Position numbers and translations under genes: made by a program. From Paenilisteria rustica (lineage in GTDB: Bacteria; Bacillota; Bacilli; Lactobacillales; Listeriaceae): DNA of 64,000 bases. The notes under the pieces were generated by a model, which ran no database searches, was not told the DNA's origin, and saw nothing but the letters and a program-made list of their open reading frames with translations. Location of the stretch: assembly GCF_013820765.1 (NCBI RefSeq), contig NZ_JABJVM010000008.1:62001-126000 (forward strand). The letters are read 5' to 3'. Shown here one piece after another: positions 53,519-60,452 of this stretch (positions are counted from its first letter, which is position 1; each line of letters opens with the position of its first letter).

Positions 53519-54055
53519 CTAATTAATCCAGTGGAATTTTTTAAATTCGGCTTTGCGATCATTCATAAGCCGCTTGACGCTTAAGTTGTAAACCTGTGCT
53601 AAGTTAAAGAGTGCGTTGTTCGCGACTGTGCACACGTCTATCAGCTCGTTCATGAACTGCCGTATCTGCTCTTTCTCGTCCTGATTCAACTGATCCGGAT
53701 TTTTTGCGAGTGTCAACGTGAGTCTATGTTGAACTTCGGCGAACTCTTCCGTCTCATTCTCGAACATTGCCAAAAATGCAAGTCGATGTTGATCTATCGC
53801 CGTGCCGTCTAGTAACGGCGCCGTCACTCCATCGCTGAATCGATGTAATAACGCTACTGCGAAGCTTCCATTTTCAATTGTCTTTAGCGCCTGTTCTGCG
53901 ATGTCCTGCTGCATCTTTCGTTTACCTGTACTTAAGTGCGAGATATTCGCTCGGCTTGTGTGCATCATGCTTGCTAGCTGTTTTTGCGGTACATGTTTTA
54001 CATACTGCATAGCCGCGCTCGCTTCCGCTGATTTTTTTAATGTTACTGATTTCAT
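53519..54055 (-). CDS. Phage DNA-binding regulator with HTH
   Basis: 178 aa from the ATG at 54055 (CAGGGGGTC upstream). An HTH-like segment QKQLASMMHTSRANISHLSTGKRKMQ (about 24-49) resembles an XRE domain; the rest is helical. It is the first gene of the early operon, divergent from the gene at 54135, so it may control early transcription or replication. An upstream frame extension has no ribosome site. Confidence 0.7.
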   Translation of the reverse strand: MKSVTLKKSAEASAAMQYVKHVPQKQLASMMHTSRANISHLSTGKRKMQQDIAEQALKTIENGSFAVALLHRFSDGVTAPLLDGTAIDQHRLAFLAMFENETEEFAEVQHRLTLTLAKNPDQLNQDEKEQIRQFMNELIDVCTVANNALFNLAQVYNLSVKRLMNDRKAEFKKFHWIN

Positions 54056-54069
54056 GTTGACCCCCTGTT

Positions 54070-54098
54070 TTGTGCTATCTCCCATATATTGATATAAT
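54070..54098 (+). promoter_or_regulatory. Promoter of the membrane-anchored lysogenic gene
   Basis: TTGTGC (54070-54075) and TATAAT (54093-54098) are 17 bases apart, 36 bases before the ATG at 54135. The minus-strand promoter of the early operon must overlap this region. Confidence 0.7.
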
Positions 54099-54134
54099 CT
54101 GAATACAATCAAATTCAATTTTAGGAGTGAAAAA

Positions 54135-54728
54135 ATGTCTATACCTGCTTTTAGTGCAACGATCGCCGGAATTTCTTTATTCATTTCAATCTTCACATTA
54201 TGGAAAAATAGAAAGAGAATCGAAGTTTATTTTGACGACATTAGGTTTATAGAAAAAAATGTTGTTACTCTGCGTAATCCATCTGGAGAAACTGACACTT
54301 TTGATTCCGGTTACAAGTGTTCAATTAAAGTTATTAATCTTTCACCAAATGATATCGCCTACTTTGACCTTAGAGCTTTCCCAACCGAAAGTAATATCAA
54401 CTTCTACCTATTGACGCAAAAAAGCTTACACCCTGCATTTAAAGACTCCCGGATATATGAGGTTCACAATGAAGGGAAATCCATAATAGAGCTTGAAATT
54501 CCTGAAAAAAACCACGGATTATTTAAAGGTAATTCATTCACGCATTTCGATATTTTCATAACCGATAGCGGCAGTAGCACCTTTAGTGATGACATTGCTC
54601 TGTCCTTTAAAGTTCCTAAGAAGGCGTTTATAAAAGACCCCTATGCAGTTACCAAAAGAAATAAATATAAAGTTCATGGTATTGTTTACAAAATTAATGA
54701 CCCTGAGAGTCAAGAAAAACATAAATAG
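54135..54728 (+). CDS. Membrane-anchored hypothetical protein
   Basis: 197 aa, with AGGAGTG before ATG. One N-terminal membrane helix (about 7-24, IAGISLFISIFTLW) is followed by a basic turn (KNRKRIE) and a beta-rich soluble domain. It is on the plus strand with its own promoter and terminator, so it is probably expressed in the lysogen. Not recognised; a role in superinfection immunity is possible but unproven. Confidence 0.75.
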   Translation: MSIPAFSATIAGISLFISIFTLWKNRKRIEVYFDDIRFIEKNVVTLRNPSGETDTFDSGYKCSIKVINLSPNDIAYFDLRAFPTESNINFYLLTQKSLHPAFKDSRIYEVHNEGKSIIELEIPEKNHGLFKGNSFTHFDIFITDSGSSTFSDDIALSFKVPKKAFIKDPYAVTKRNKYKVHGIVYKINDPESQEKHK

Positions 54729-54780
54729 CTACAAGAAGTGATCCAATTGAGAAAATCAAGACCGTAATTTCAATCCACAT
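54694..54780 (-). CDS. 28-aa hydrophobic peptide opposite the 3' end of the membrane-anchored gene
   Basis: ATG at 54780 with a very strong AGGAGGTGTGAT; stop at 54694, overlapping the plus-strand gene by 35 bases. Almost the whole peptide is one membrane segment (MWIEITVLIFSIGSLLVAIYV) with a polar end. It resembles the holin-like toxins of Gram-positive bacteria. I found no convincing promoter for it. Confidence 0.6.
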   Translation of the reverse strand: MWIEITVLIFSIGSLLVAIYVFLDSQGH

Positions 54781-54793
54781 ATCACACCTCCTA

Positions 54794-54817
54794 AGTCGTC
54801 CACTGGACGGCTTTTTG
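54794..54817 (+). terminator. Terminator after the membrane-anchored gene
   Basis: AGTCGTCC and GGACGGCT pair (one G-T pair) around ACT, followed by a run of T on the plus strand. Confidence 0.75.
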
Positions 54818-54868
54818 TATCTTATTGAACGCGCGTGCTACTTTCTTGTGGTGTATGATTGAAATAAC

Positions 54869-55078
54869 TTATTTACACGTTTCGTGTATTTCTTCTTCAA
54901 AAAAAAGAGTCCAGTTAAATCCCATCGCAGCACCAATCAATTTCGCGTTACTTGGGGACGGCGTTCGTTCCCCTTGTTCATACATCGCATAAGTTGTTCT
55001 AGCGATTCCGCACTCCTTTGCTGCCAACTCCTGTGTCAACTCTTTTTCTTTGCGAATGTTTACCAACCAAGTTCTCAC
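54869..55078 (-). CDS. Cro-like HTH regulator
   Basis: 69 aa starting with GTG at 55078 (GGAGGTGGG upstream; an out-of-frame ATG is two bases away). It is an XRE domain: KEKELTQELAAKECGIARTTYAMYEQGERTPS. It is divergent from the CI-like gene with operators between, so it probably acts as Cro. The product shares the helix RTTYAMYEQG with the CI-like protein, consistent with binding the same sites. Confidence 0.82.
   Translation of the reverse strand: MRTWLVNIRKEKELTQELAAKECGIARTTYAMYEQGERTPSPSNAKLIGAAMGFNWTLFFEEEIHETCK
54874..54888. promoter_or_regulatory. Operator-like palindrome inside the end of the cro-like gene
   Basis: TACAC-GTTTC-GTGTA fits the pattern of the switch operators but lies 6 bases from the stop codon of the cro-like gene, about 210 bases from the others. 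It could support looping or repress readthrough. Confidence 0.6.
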
Positions 55079-55096
55079 ATTAACCCACCTCCCTAA

Positions 55097-55111
55097 TACA
55101 CTTAATGTGTA
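55097..55111. promoter_or_regulatory. Switch operator, cro-proximal
   Basis: TACAC-TTAAT-GTGTA, between the -10 of the cro promoter and the cro start, so binding would block that promoter. Confidence 0.75.
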
Positions 55112-55116
55112 ATTAC

Positions 55117-55145
55117 AGTATAATACACGTTAAGTGTAATGTCAA
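55117..55145 (-). promoter_or_regulatory. Promoter of the cro-like gene
   Basis: TTGACA (55140-55145) and TATACT (55117-55122) are exactly 17 bases apart on the minus strand. The palindrome TACAC-GTTAA-GTGTA (55124-55138) fills the spacer. This is the strongest promoter match in the window. Confidence 0.88.
55124..55138. promoter_or_regulatory. Switch operator within the cro promoter spacer
   Basis: TACAC-GTTAA-GTGTA lies between the -35 and -10 of the cro promoter. A related but reversed palindrome (TTTGTG-TAATCA-CACAAA) lies at 55161-55178. Confidence 0.8.
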
Positions 55146-55190
55146 CATTATAATACCTTTTTTGTGTAATCACACAAAGAATCTCCAAAT

Positions 55191-55205
55191 TACACATTAA
55201 GTGTA
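55191..55205. promoter_or_regulatory. Switch operator, CI-proximal
   Basis: TACAC-ATTAA-GTGTA, 31 bases before the CI-like start. It may control the repressor's own promoter; possible -10 sequences are TATAAT at 55149-55154 and TAGAAT at 55207-55212, neither with a good -35. Confidence 0.75.
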
Positions 55206-55235
55206 GTAGAATATTGATGAAAGGGGTCACTATAA

Positions 55236-55604
55236 ATGGACACTTTAGTATTAAAATCTCTAAGAAAAAGCAGAAACCTTCTTCAAAAAGAAGTCGCTGA
55301 TAAGATTGGAGTAGCAAGAACTACTTACGCAATGTACGAACAAGGAAATAGAGAACCTGATAATGATGTTCTGAATAAGATTGCTGACTTCTACGATGTG
55401 TCAGTTGACTATCTTCTCGGACGCACTGATAACCCATCTGTCGAAAACGTCACCAAAAAATACAATTCTATTGATGACATTGTAAAAGATAAGGAATTAC
55501 ACCAATGGCTTTTCGATTTACTTGACAAGAATCCAGAGAGTTTAGAGAGCATTAAACAGCTCTTTGAGTCGATAAATAATGAAAAGAATAAAAATAACCA
55601 ATAA
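55236..55604 (+). CDS. CI-like repressor
   Basis: 122 aa with AAAGGGG before the ATG. The XRE domain (LRKSRNLLQKEVADKIGVARTTYAMYEQGNREPDNDVLNKIADFYDVSVDYLLG, about 9-62) is followed by a short helical C-terminus. There is no LexA-type protease domain, so induction probably does not follow simple RecA-driven self-cleavage. Confidence 0.83.
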   Translation: MDTLVLKSLRKSRNLLQKEVADKIGVARTTYAMYEQGNREPDNDVLNKIADFYDVSVDYLLGRTDNPSVENVTKKYNSIDDIVKDKELHQWLFDLLDKNPESLESIKQLFESINNEKNKNNQ

Positions 55605-55606
55605 AA

Positions 55607-55629
55607 AACTGCCTATAACCTAGGCAGTT
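55607..55629 (-). terminator. Terminator of the 66-aa minus-strand gene
   Basis: AACTGCCT and AGGCAGTT pair around a 7-base loop and, on the minus strand, are followed by TTTTT. It starts 3 bases after the CI-like stop codon but has no T-run in that direction. Confidence 0.7.
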
Positions 55630-55645
55630 GAAGTCTCCATGTTTA

Positions 55646-55846
55646 TTAATAATAAGTTGATATTACTAGACCTGCGATAAATATAGTCAGGTTTTCCATA
55701 TCTTCTGATTTTGCACCAAGACTAGATAAAGCATCCGTCACTTTAATATTTTTCGGAGCATCTTCAATTATCTGTAAGTACAGCTCCAAATTTGTCTCTA
55801 TGTTATCAATTATTTCTGATGTTAATTCCCCACTCAATTGCGCCAT
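55646..55846 (-). CDS. Hypothetical protein, 66 aa, in the lysogeny region
   Basis: From the ATG at 55846 (AGGAG 8 bases upstream; a GTG three codons earlier is less likely). Helical and acidic, with a mildly hydrophobic end (LTIFIAGLVISTYY). It is a single minus-strand gene between the CI-like gene and the peptide/Rgg locus, with its own terminator. Not recognised. Confidence 0.65.
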   Translation of the reverse strand: MAQLSGELTSEIIDNIETNLELYLQIIEDAPKNIKVTDALSSLGAKSEDMENLTIFIAGLVISTYY

Positions 55847-55873
55847 TGATGTCACTCCTGTTCATCTCGTAAA

Positions 55874-55903
55874 TTGTATAGTCCCTTTTCTATATGCTAT
55901 AAT
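55874..55903 (+). promoter_or_regulatory. Promoter of the small RNA beside the SHP-like gene
   Basis: TTGTAT (55874-55879), 18-base spacer, and an extended -10 TGCTATAAT (55895-55903) on the plus strand. The next plus-strand gene starts 250 bases away, beyond an intrinsic terminator. Confidence 0.75.
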
Positions 55904-55908
55904 CCCGT

Positions 55909-55967
55909 TGTACGAAGTCTTTTCTTTTGCAATCGGGTTGGATTGGGAGAGCAGACTTCGTTTTTTT
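55909..55967 (+). ncRNA. Predicted ~58-nt RNA convergent with the SHP-like peptide gene
   Basis: The transcript would begin near 55909 and end at a terminator formed by ACGAAGTCT (55912-55920) and AGACTTCGT (55953-55961) plus seven T. Its 3' end is 3 bases short of the peptide stop codon on the other strand. The peptide mRNA must read into it, because no other terminator lies between. It would then be a full-length antisense RNA to the peptide mRNA 3' UTR. Confidence 0.6.
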
Positions 55968-55970
55968 CGT

Positions 55971-56066
55971 CTACATATGGATATTAATAAATGCAACAAT
56001 AACCAATGTTACTACTGGAAGCGCAATCATCTTGCTTCCGTAAAACATTTTTTTCAGTTTTTTCAT
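55971..56066 (-). CDS. 31-aa SHP-like hydrophobic peptide
   Basis: ATG at 56066 behind GAGGGGGTGAACTATT; stop at 55971. The N-terminus is Lys-rich (MKKLKKMFYGSK), followed by a hydrophobic part (IALPVVTLVIVAF) and a short end (INIHM). Size, charge and position (divergent from an Rgg regulator) resemble the precursors of SHP pheromones, which Rgg proteins bind inside the cell. A type I toxin is the main alternative, given the convergent RNA. Confidence 0.65.
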   Translation of the reverse strand: MKKLKKMFYGSKMIALPVVTLVIVAFINIHM

Positions 56067-56088
56067 AATAGTTCACCCCCTCTAGAAT

Positions 56089-56097
56089 AGTATAGCA
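56089..56097 (-). promoter_or_regulatory. Extended -10 promoter of the SHP-like gene
   Basis: TGCTATACT on the minus strand, with no recognisable -35. The leader would be only about 16-20 bases. A promoter with a poor -35 is what an activator such as Rgg would need to switch on. Confidence 0.6.
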
Positions 56098-56154
56098 GAT
56101 TATGTAAGAGTTGGATTTTATATACCATATAGAAATATTGAGAGGAGAATACTC

Positions 56155-57024
56155 ATGAAAGCCATAGGCAAAACTATCAGGCAAATAAGACTGATCAAAA
56201 GTATGAAACAAAAGGATTTTTCAGAAGTAAGTCAAGCAGGGATAGCAAACATAGAGTCATCTAGAAAAAATATTACACTGGATAAGCTAATAAGTATTCT
56301 GGACGATTTTGGTATGTCTTTACGAGAATTTGAGTATATTCGAAACGATTACAAACTATCCCCTACAGACAATTTATTTCTGGATTTCACTAATGTGAAA
56401 AATTCAGTTGATCGGGTTCAGGGCAAAAAACTATTGACCCAACTCTCTTCTCACTTAGAAGAATATCCAACCGACTTCATTGCCTACTGTCTATATATTG
56501 TTGAAGATGTAATTCTAAAAATCACTGCTCAAAATAGCTATAACATAGAAAGCCCTGAAGCGTTCGAAATCTGGAGTATCCTATACGGGAGATCCGCATG
56601 GACTTATCAAGAGGTCTATATTATGTCGAAACTGTTCTTTGTATTCCCCGTTGAGCTAGGAACTTCTATGATTGATCGCATAGAAAGAGAAATGGCAAAT
56701 TACGTCGATTTTCTCAAGGATATACATTTCGATGCCACTTTCTACACCAACGTAGGTAAATACTATACACACCAAAATCAATTTATGCTTGGAAAAAAAT
56801 ATTTGAATCAAGCTTTACCTCTTTGTGAGAAGTACGATCGAGTAATTATCGAAAATGATGTTTACGCCTACCTAGCAATCATCGACTATTTAGAAGGCAA
56901 CATGGAAGCTGAAGCTGAAGTACTAGATTGCGTTAATCGATTCCACGCAATGCGAAAACCTGATCTTGCCGAAGATCTAGAAAGCGATTGGAACACATTC
57001 TTTAAAGAAAAAGTTTTAAATTAG
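56155..57024 (+). CDS. Rgg/GadR/MutR-family regulator
   Basis: 289 aa (GAGAGGAG before ATG). The N-terminal XRE HTH (about 6-62: IGKTIRQIRLIKSMKQKDFSEVSQAGIANIESSRKNITLDKLISILDDFGMSLREF) is followed by a long helical repeat domain typical of Rgg proteins (IEREMANYVDFLKDIHFDATFYTNVGKYY..., LGKKYLNQALPLCEKYD). Rgg proteins sense short intracellular peptides. It is divergent from the SHP-like gene with 88 bases between. Confidence 0.85.
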   Translation: MKAIGKTIRQIRLIKSMKQKDFSEVSQAGIANIESSRKNITLDKLISILDDFGMSLREFEYIRNDYKLSPTDNLFLDFTNVKNSVDRVQGKKLLTQLSSHLEEYPTDFIAYCLYIVEDVILKITAQNSYNIESPEAFEIWSILYGRSAWTYQEVYIMSKLFFVFPVELGTSMIDRIEREMANYVDFLKDIHFDATFYTNVGKYYTHQNQFMLGKKYLNQALPLCEKYDRVIIENDVYAYLAIIDYLEGNMEAEAEVLDCVNRFHAMRKPDLAEDLESDWNTFFKEKVLN

Positions 57025-57072
57025 TATTTACGCATTGCGTTTATATAAAAACATAATAAGGGAGAAGATGAA

Positions 57073-57759
57073 ATGAAGAAGCTGTTTTTACTGGTTTTTA
57101 TTTTCTTGTTATCTGGTGTTCTGGTATCTTGCGGGGGAAACAATAATGACACGAAGGACGATGATAAAACGAATAAAAATGAAGTGGCTGCAAAGAAAAA
57201 GGATCCAGACACAACAAAGATAAATGAAAAATACAAAGAGCTTTCAAAACCGCTTGAGCTTGAAGGAACAGGAAAAGCTACATTAATTAAAACTGGATAT
57301 TCCGATACATTTAATTTAGATGGAACTGATAAACCTATTAAAGCTTATAAATTCTCTGAACTAGACTTCACTGTGTTAGAAACTCACATTTTTAACTTAG
57401 CCTTAAGCGAAGAAGGGAAAATATCTTTTAATGAAAATGGTCCTTTGCAGTGGATTAGCTTTAAAGTCAGATACTATAATCACTCTAACTCAGATGTACT
57501 AATTGATAATTCGTTCACCGGTTTAACAACAACGGGATTTAAAGACCTGGCATTCTACTCTACAATGAGTGATGATTTTGGCGGAGTTGAAAATCCTATT
57601 AAACCAAATGAAACCAGAGAAGGTTTTATTAATTTTATTGATGATGGGTACAGTGATTTTTCAAAAGCTACACTTAATGTGGCTATAAATTATGAAGAAC
57701 GAAAAGCCTTTGAGTTTGAATATTTGCCTTTGAAAGAATCTATTCAAAGAGATATGTAG
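57073..57759 (+). CDS. Prophage lipoprotein
   Basis: 228 aa. A lipoprotein signal peptide ends in LVSCGG (Cys20), then an Asn/Asp/Lys-rich linker (about 23-50) and a beta-rich domain. It lies between the Rgg gene and the integrase, where other Gram-positive phages carry lipoproteins such as Ltp that block superinfection. It could do the same or alter the lysogen's surface. The ATG has GGGAGAAG upstream. Confidence 0.82.
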   Translation: MKKLFLLVFIFLLSGVLVSCGGNNNDTKDDDKTNKNEVAAKKKDPDTTKINEKYKELSKPLELEGTGKATLIKTGYSDTFNLDGTDKPIKAYKFSELDFTVLETHIFNLALSEEGKISFNENGPLQWISFKVRYYNHSNSDVLIDNSFTGLTTTGFKDLAFYSTMSDDFGGVENPIKPNETREGFINFIDDGYSDFSKATLNVAINYEERKAFEFEYLPLKESIQRDM

Positions 57760-57773
57760 ACTTAATTAGAATC

Positions 57774-57790
57774 GCCCTACGGGGCTTTTC
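57774..57790 (+). terminator. Short terminator after the lipoprotein gene
   Basis: GCCC and GGGC (extendable to 5 pairs) flank TACG and are followed by TTTTC. The stem is short but GC-rich. Confidence 0.6.
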
Positions 57791-57820
57791 TTTATAAAAA
57801 AATTAAGGGAGAGATTGAAT

Positions 57821-58768
57821 TTGAAAGAACTAGTTTATTTAGATAATGAGTTTATTAACTCATTTATTTCGCAGATGTATAATGGATTACCTATTGATCT
57901 CCAGAATAGTAAAAAAGAAACTGATCAGGAAGAAGCCACAGAACAATCCTCAGAAAAAACAAATGTAAATCATACTGGAACCCTTGGTATCTATAAAGGG
58001 AAATATGATTTTGAAACAAGTGAATCTGATCAGCATATGGTAATGCAGTCCTCAGAAACACAAGAAATCATTTCGAAAAAAATGCATGATAATGCACTTA
58101 ATGACTTTGAAGAATATTTGACGAACAGTAGCAAACTAATCGAGGATGCACAAAAAATCAAAAAAAATAACTTTATAAAAATAAAGATACCATTTCGGAT
58201 AATTAACTTAGAACTATTAAAAAATATGTATGGAGAAAACGTTTTAAATTCAGTGCTTTTTTATACTAATCAAGATGATTACGAGGAAGTTAATAAAATT
58301 AAACATAATTCAAAACTCTCAACACAAGTAAGAAATTCTCAAATCAAGCAAGTAGAAAGTAAAATTAAAAAAGCTAAAGATGAACTCGAATTGACGTATC
58401 AAGGAATTCAACATATGTTTAATGCAACTCTACCTGTGCTACCAACTAATCTCTACTTTAAAAGCGATGATGTCATTATCCCGTTAGATAAAAGATATCT
58501 ACGAGAAGATCCGCTTTTTCTAGATTTCAAATACAATTCCGATGATTCCTCGAATCCCACATATATAACTCTAATCGGAAAAGTGACCAACAAGACTAAA
58601 AAAATCCTAGATGAAAGAGCATTTAAAGAAGATGCAATGATAGGGTATATAAGGCAGTTTAACAGTGTTTTCGAAGAGTTCTTCAAATTGGTAGACTTAA
58701 TTGATGATGAAAGTTTCATCGTCTCTCCGATTGCTATTTATTTTGACGACGGCGTTGATCTATTCTAA
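57821..58768 (+). CDS. DUF6414-like protein
   Basis: 315 aa from the TTG at 57821, which is better spaced from AGGGAG than the TTG six bases earlier and gives the family N-terminus (M)KELVYLDNEFINSFISQMYNGLP. The protein is soluble, helical and Lys/Asp-rich (QVESKIKKAKDELELTYQGIQ). Relatives occur in phage and defence contexts without a proven role. It is probably expressed in the lysogen. Confidence 0.72.
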   Translation: MKELVYLDNEFINSFISQMYNGLPIDLQNSKKETDQEEATEQSSEKTNVNHTGTLGIYKGKYDFETSESDQHMVMQSSETQEIISKKMHDNALNDFEEYLTNSSKLIEDAQKIKKNNFIKIKIPFRIINLELLKNMYGENVLNSVLFYTNQDDYEEVNKIKHNSKLSTQVRNSQIKQVESKIKKAKDELELTYQGIQHMFNATLPVLPTNLYFKSDDVIIPLDKRYLREDPLFLDFKYNSDDSSNPTYITLIGKVTNKTKKILDERAFKEDAMIGYIRQFNSVFEEFFKLVDLIDDESFIVSPIAIYFDDGVDLF

Positions 58769-58883
58769 CCTCAAGTGCTTTCTTTTTATCTTTAATTTCA
58801 AGCCTATTATTTTGGTGAGTTTTTTGGGTATCTTTGACTTTTTCCATGAAATTTTGGTGGTCACGTTTCAAAATTTTCAACAT
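58734..58883 (-). CDS. Small basic protein, 49 aa, convergent with the DUF6414-like gene
   Basis: ATG at 58883 behind a strong AGGAGGGGATTATT; stop at 58734, overlapping the 3' end of the plus-strand gene by 35 bases. It is Lys/Arg/Gln-rich (MLKILKRDHQNFMEK, RIDQRRRQNK). Not recognised. The mRNA would be antisense to the neighbouring gene. Confidence 0.62.
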   Translation of the reverse strand: MLKILKRDHQNFMEKVKDTQKTHQNNRLEIKDKKKALEVRIDQRRRQNK

Positions 58884-58969
58884 AATAATCCCCTCCTCAC
58901 TTAATAATATACCACGTGAGACAACGAATTAACATCATTTTTAAATTTTCTTAGCCAAATCTAATACAA

Positions 58970-59001
58970 AAAAGCATTAATTGATTAATATTAATGCTTT
59001 T
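58970..59001. terminator. Bidirectional terminator before the integrase
   Basis: AAAAGCATTAAT and ATTAATGCTTTT pair perfectly around an 8-base loop, with A- and T-runs at the ends. It separates the integrase from upstream transcription. Confidence 0.85.
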
Positions 59002-59048
59002 CTTGTATCATTCAAATATTATTACGACTAAACGGGAGATGAAAAATC

Positions 59049-60434
59049 ATGACAGTAGGAATCTATATACGAGTATCAACAGAAGAACAAGCCAAAGAAG
59101 GCTTCTCAATCTCAGCGCAGCGTGAGAAATTACAGGCATACTGCATCGCCCAGGGTTGGGGCGAATTTAAATTCTATGTAGACGAAGGTCTCTCTGCAAA
59201 AAATATGGAACGTCCCCTACTCAAAGCATTGCTTAAACATATTGAAACGGGATTGATTGATACGGTTTTGGTTTATAAACTTGATCGGCTAACAAGAAGC
59301 GTCGTGGATCTGCACAACATGCTTAACTTCTTTGATAAATACGACTGCTCTTTTAAGAGCGCTACGGAGGTATACGACACGTCTTCTGCAATGGGAAGGT
59401 TTTTCATCACAATTATAAGTAGCGTCGCTCAATTCGAGCGTGAGAACACATCCGAGCGTGTTAGCTTTGGAATGGAAGAACGAGCGCGGCAGGGTAAATA
59501 TATTCCTCTGGCGCCTTTTGGTTACAAAAAAGGGGATGACGGAGTTTTGGTTATCTACGAAGAAGAGGCAACACTTGTGCTTGAGCTTGTAGACAGGCTT
59601 CAAAGAGGCTATTCTATACGTCAATGTTGCACTTACTTAGACAATCTAGGCGTTAAAACAAGACGTTCCAACACCGTGTGGAAGAATACTACTTTAAGGC
59701 GTATTCTTGAAAATCATGCCCTGTATGGCGCCACAAACTGGTCGGGAAAAGTATTTAAAAACACGCATCCTGGAATACTATCAGAAGATGAGTTTTTCGA
59801 ACTACAGAACATATTAAAAGCTAGGACTGGACATGTAAGCTCAAGAAAGCGAGCCTTAACACATGTTTTCGCTGGGAAAATAGTATGTCCAAATTGCGGT
59901 TATAGAATGTCATGTACCCGCACAAAATACCAGGATCGTTACAACAATGACTATCGATGCGCTAATTGCAAAATATACTACACCCACACTAGTGTTTCTG
60001 AACGTAAAATATTAAAAGCGTTTGATAATTATATAGAGTCATTTCAATTAAAATCTTTCGATATAAAAAAAGAAACGAAGCAAGAAAACAATACACGGAA
60101 AATAGAAAGACAGATTGTTAATCTTTCGAAGAAACGTGAGAAATACCAAAAAGGATGGGCGTTAGATTTAATAGATGACAACGAGTTTTCAAAACTTATG
60201 AAAGAGACTCAATCAGAATTGGATCAACTGGAATCAGAGCTTCCAAAACAGTCCCCCACTTCTGAGAAAACATTTGATGCTATTGCTATCAAAAATATAG
60301 TGAAGAATATAAAAGATAACTGGACGGAACTCACACTTGAGGAAAGAAAAGACTTTGTAAATATGTTTATTCAAGATATTCATTATGTAAAGGATGACGG
60401 CATAGTAACAATTACGAAAATTGATTTCTACTAA
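59049..60434 (+). CDS. int: Large serine integrase
   Basis: 461 aa. The resolvase domain starts VGIYIRVSTEEQAKEGFSI with catalytic Ser10 and YKLDRLTRS (about 76-84). The recombinase domain follows (LAPFGYKKGDDG..., RRILENHALYGATNW). A zinc ribbon has Cys280, 283, 304 and 307, and a coiled coil starts at about 345. It closely resembles the L. innocua prophage (LI) integrase in the parts I can recall. It recombines attP with attB. Its stop is 25 bases from the attR core. Ribosome site GGGAGATG. Confidence 0.96.
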   Translation: MTVGIYIRVSTEEQAKEGFSISAQREKLQAYCIAQGWGEFKFYVDEGLSAKNMERPLLKALLKHIETGLIDTVLVYKLDRLTRSVVDLHNMLNFFDKYDCSFKSATEVYDTSSAMGRFFITIISSVAQFERENTSERVSFGMEERARQGKYIPLAPFGYKKGDDGVLVIYEEEATLVLELVDRLQRGYSIRQCCTYLDNLGVKTRRSNTVWKNTTLRRILENHALYGATNWSGKVFKNTHPGILSEDEFFELQNILKARTGHVSSRKRALTHVFAGKIVCPNCGYRMSCTRTKYQDRYNNDYRCANCKIYYTHTSVSERKILKAFDNYIESFQLKSFDIKKETKQENNTRKIERQIVNLSKKREKYQKGWALDLIDDNEFSKLMKETQSELDQLESELPKQSPTSEKTFDAIAIKNIVKNIKDNWTELTLEERKDFVNMFIQDIHYVKDDGIVTITKIDFY

Positions 60435-60452
60435 ACTCTGTACTTTTGATAA

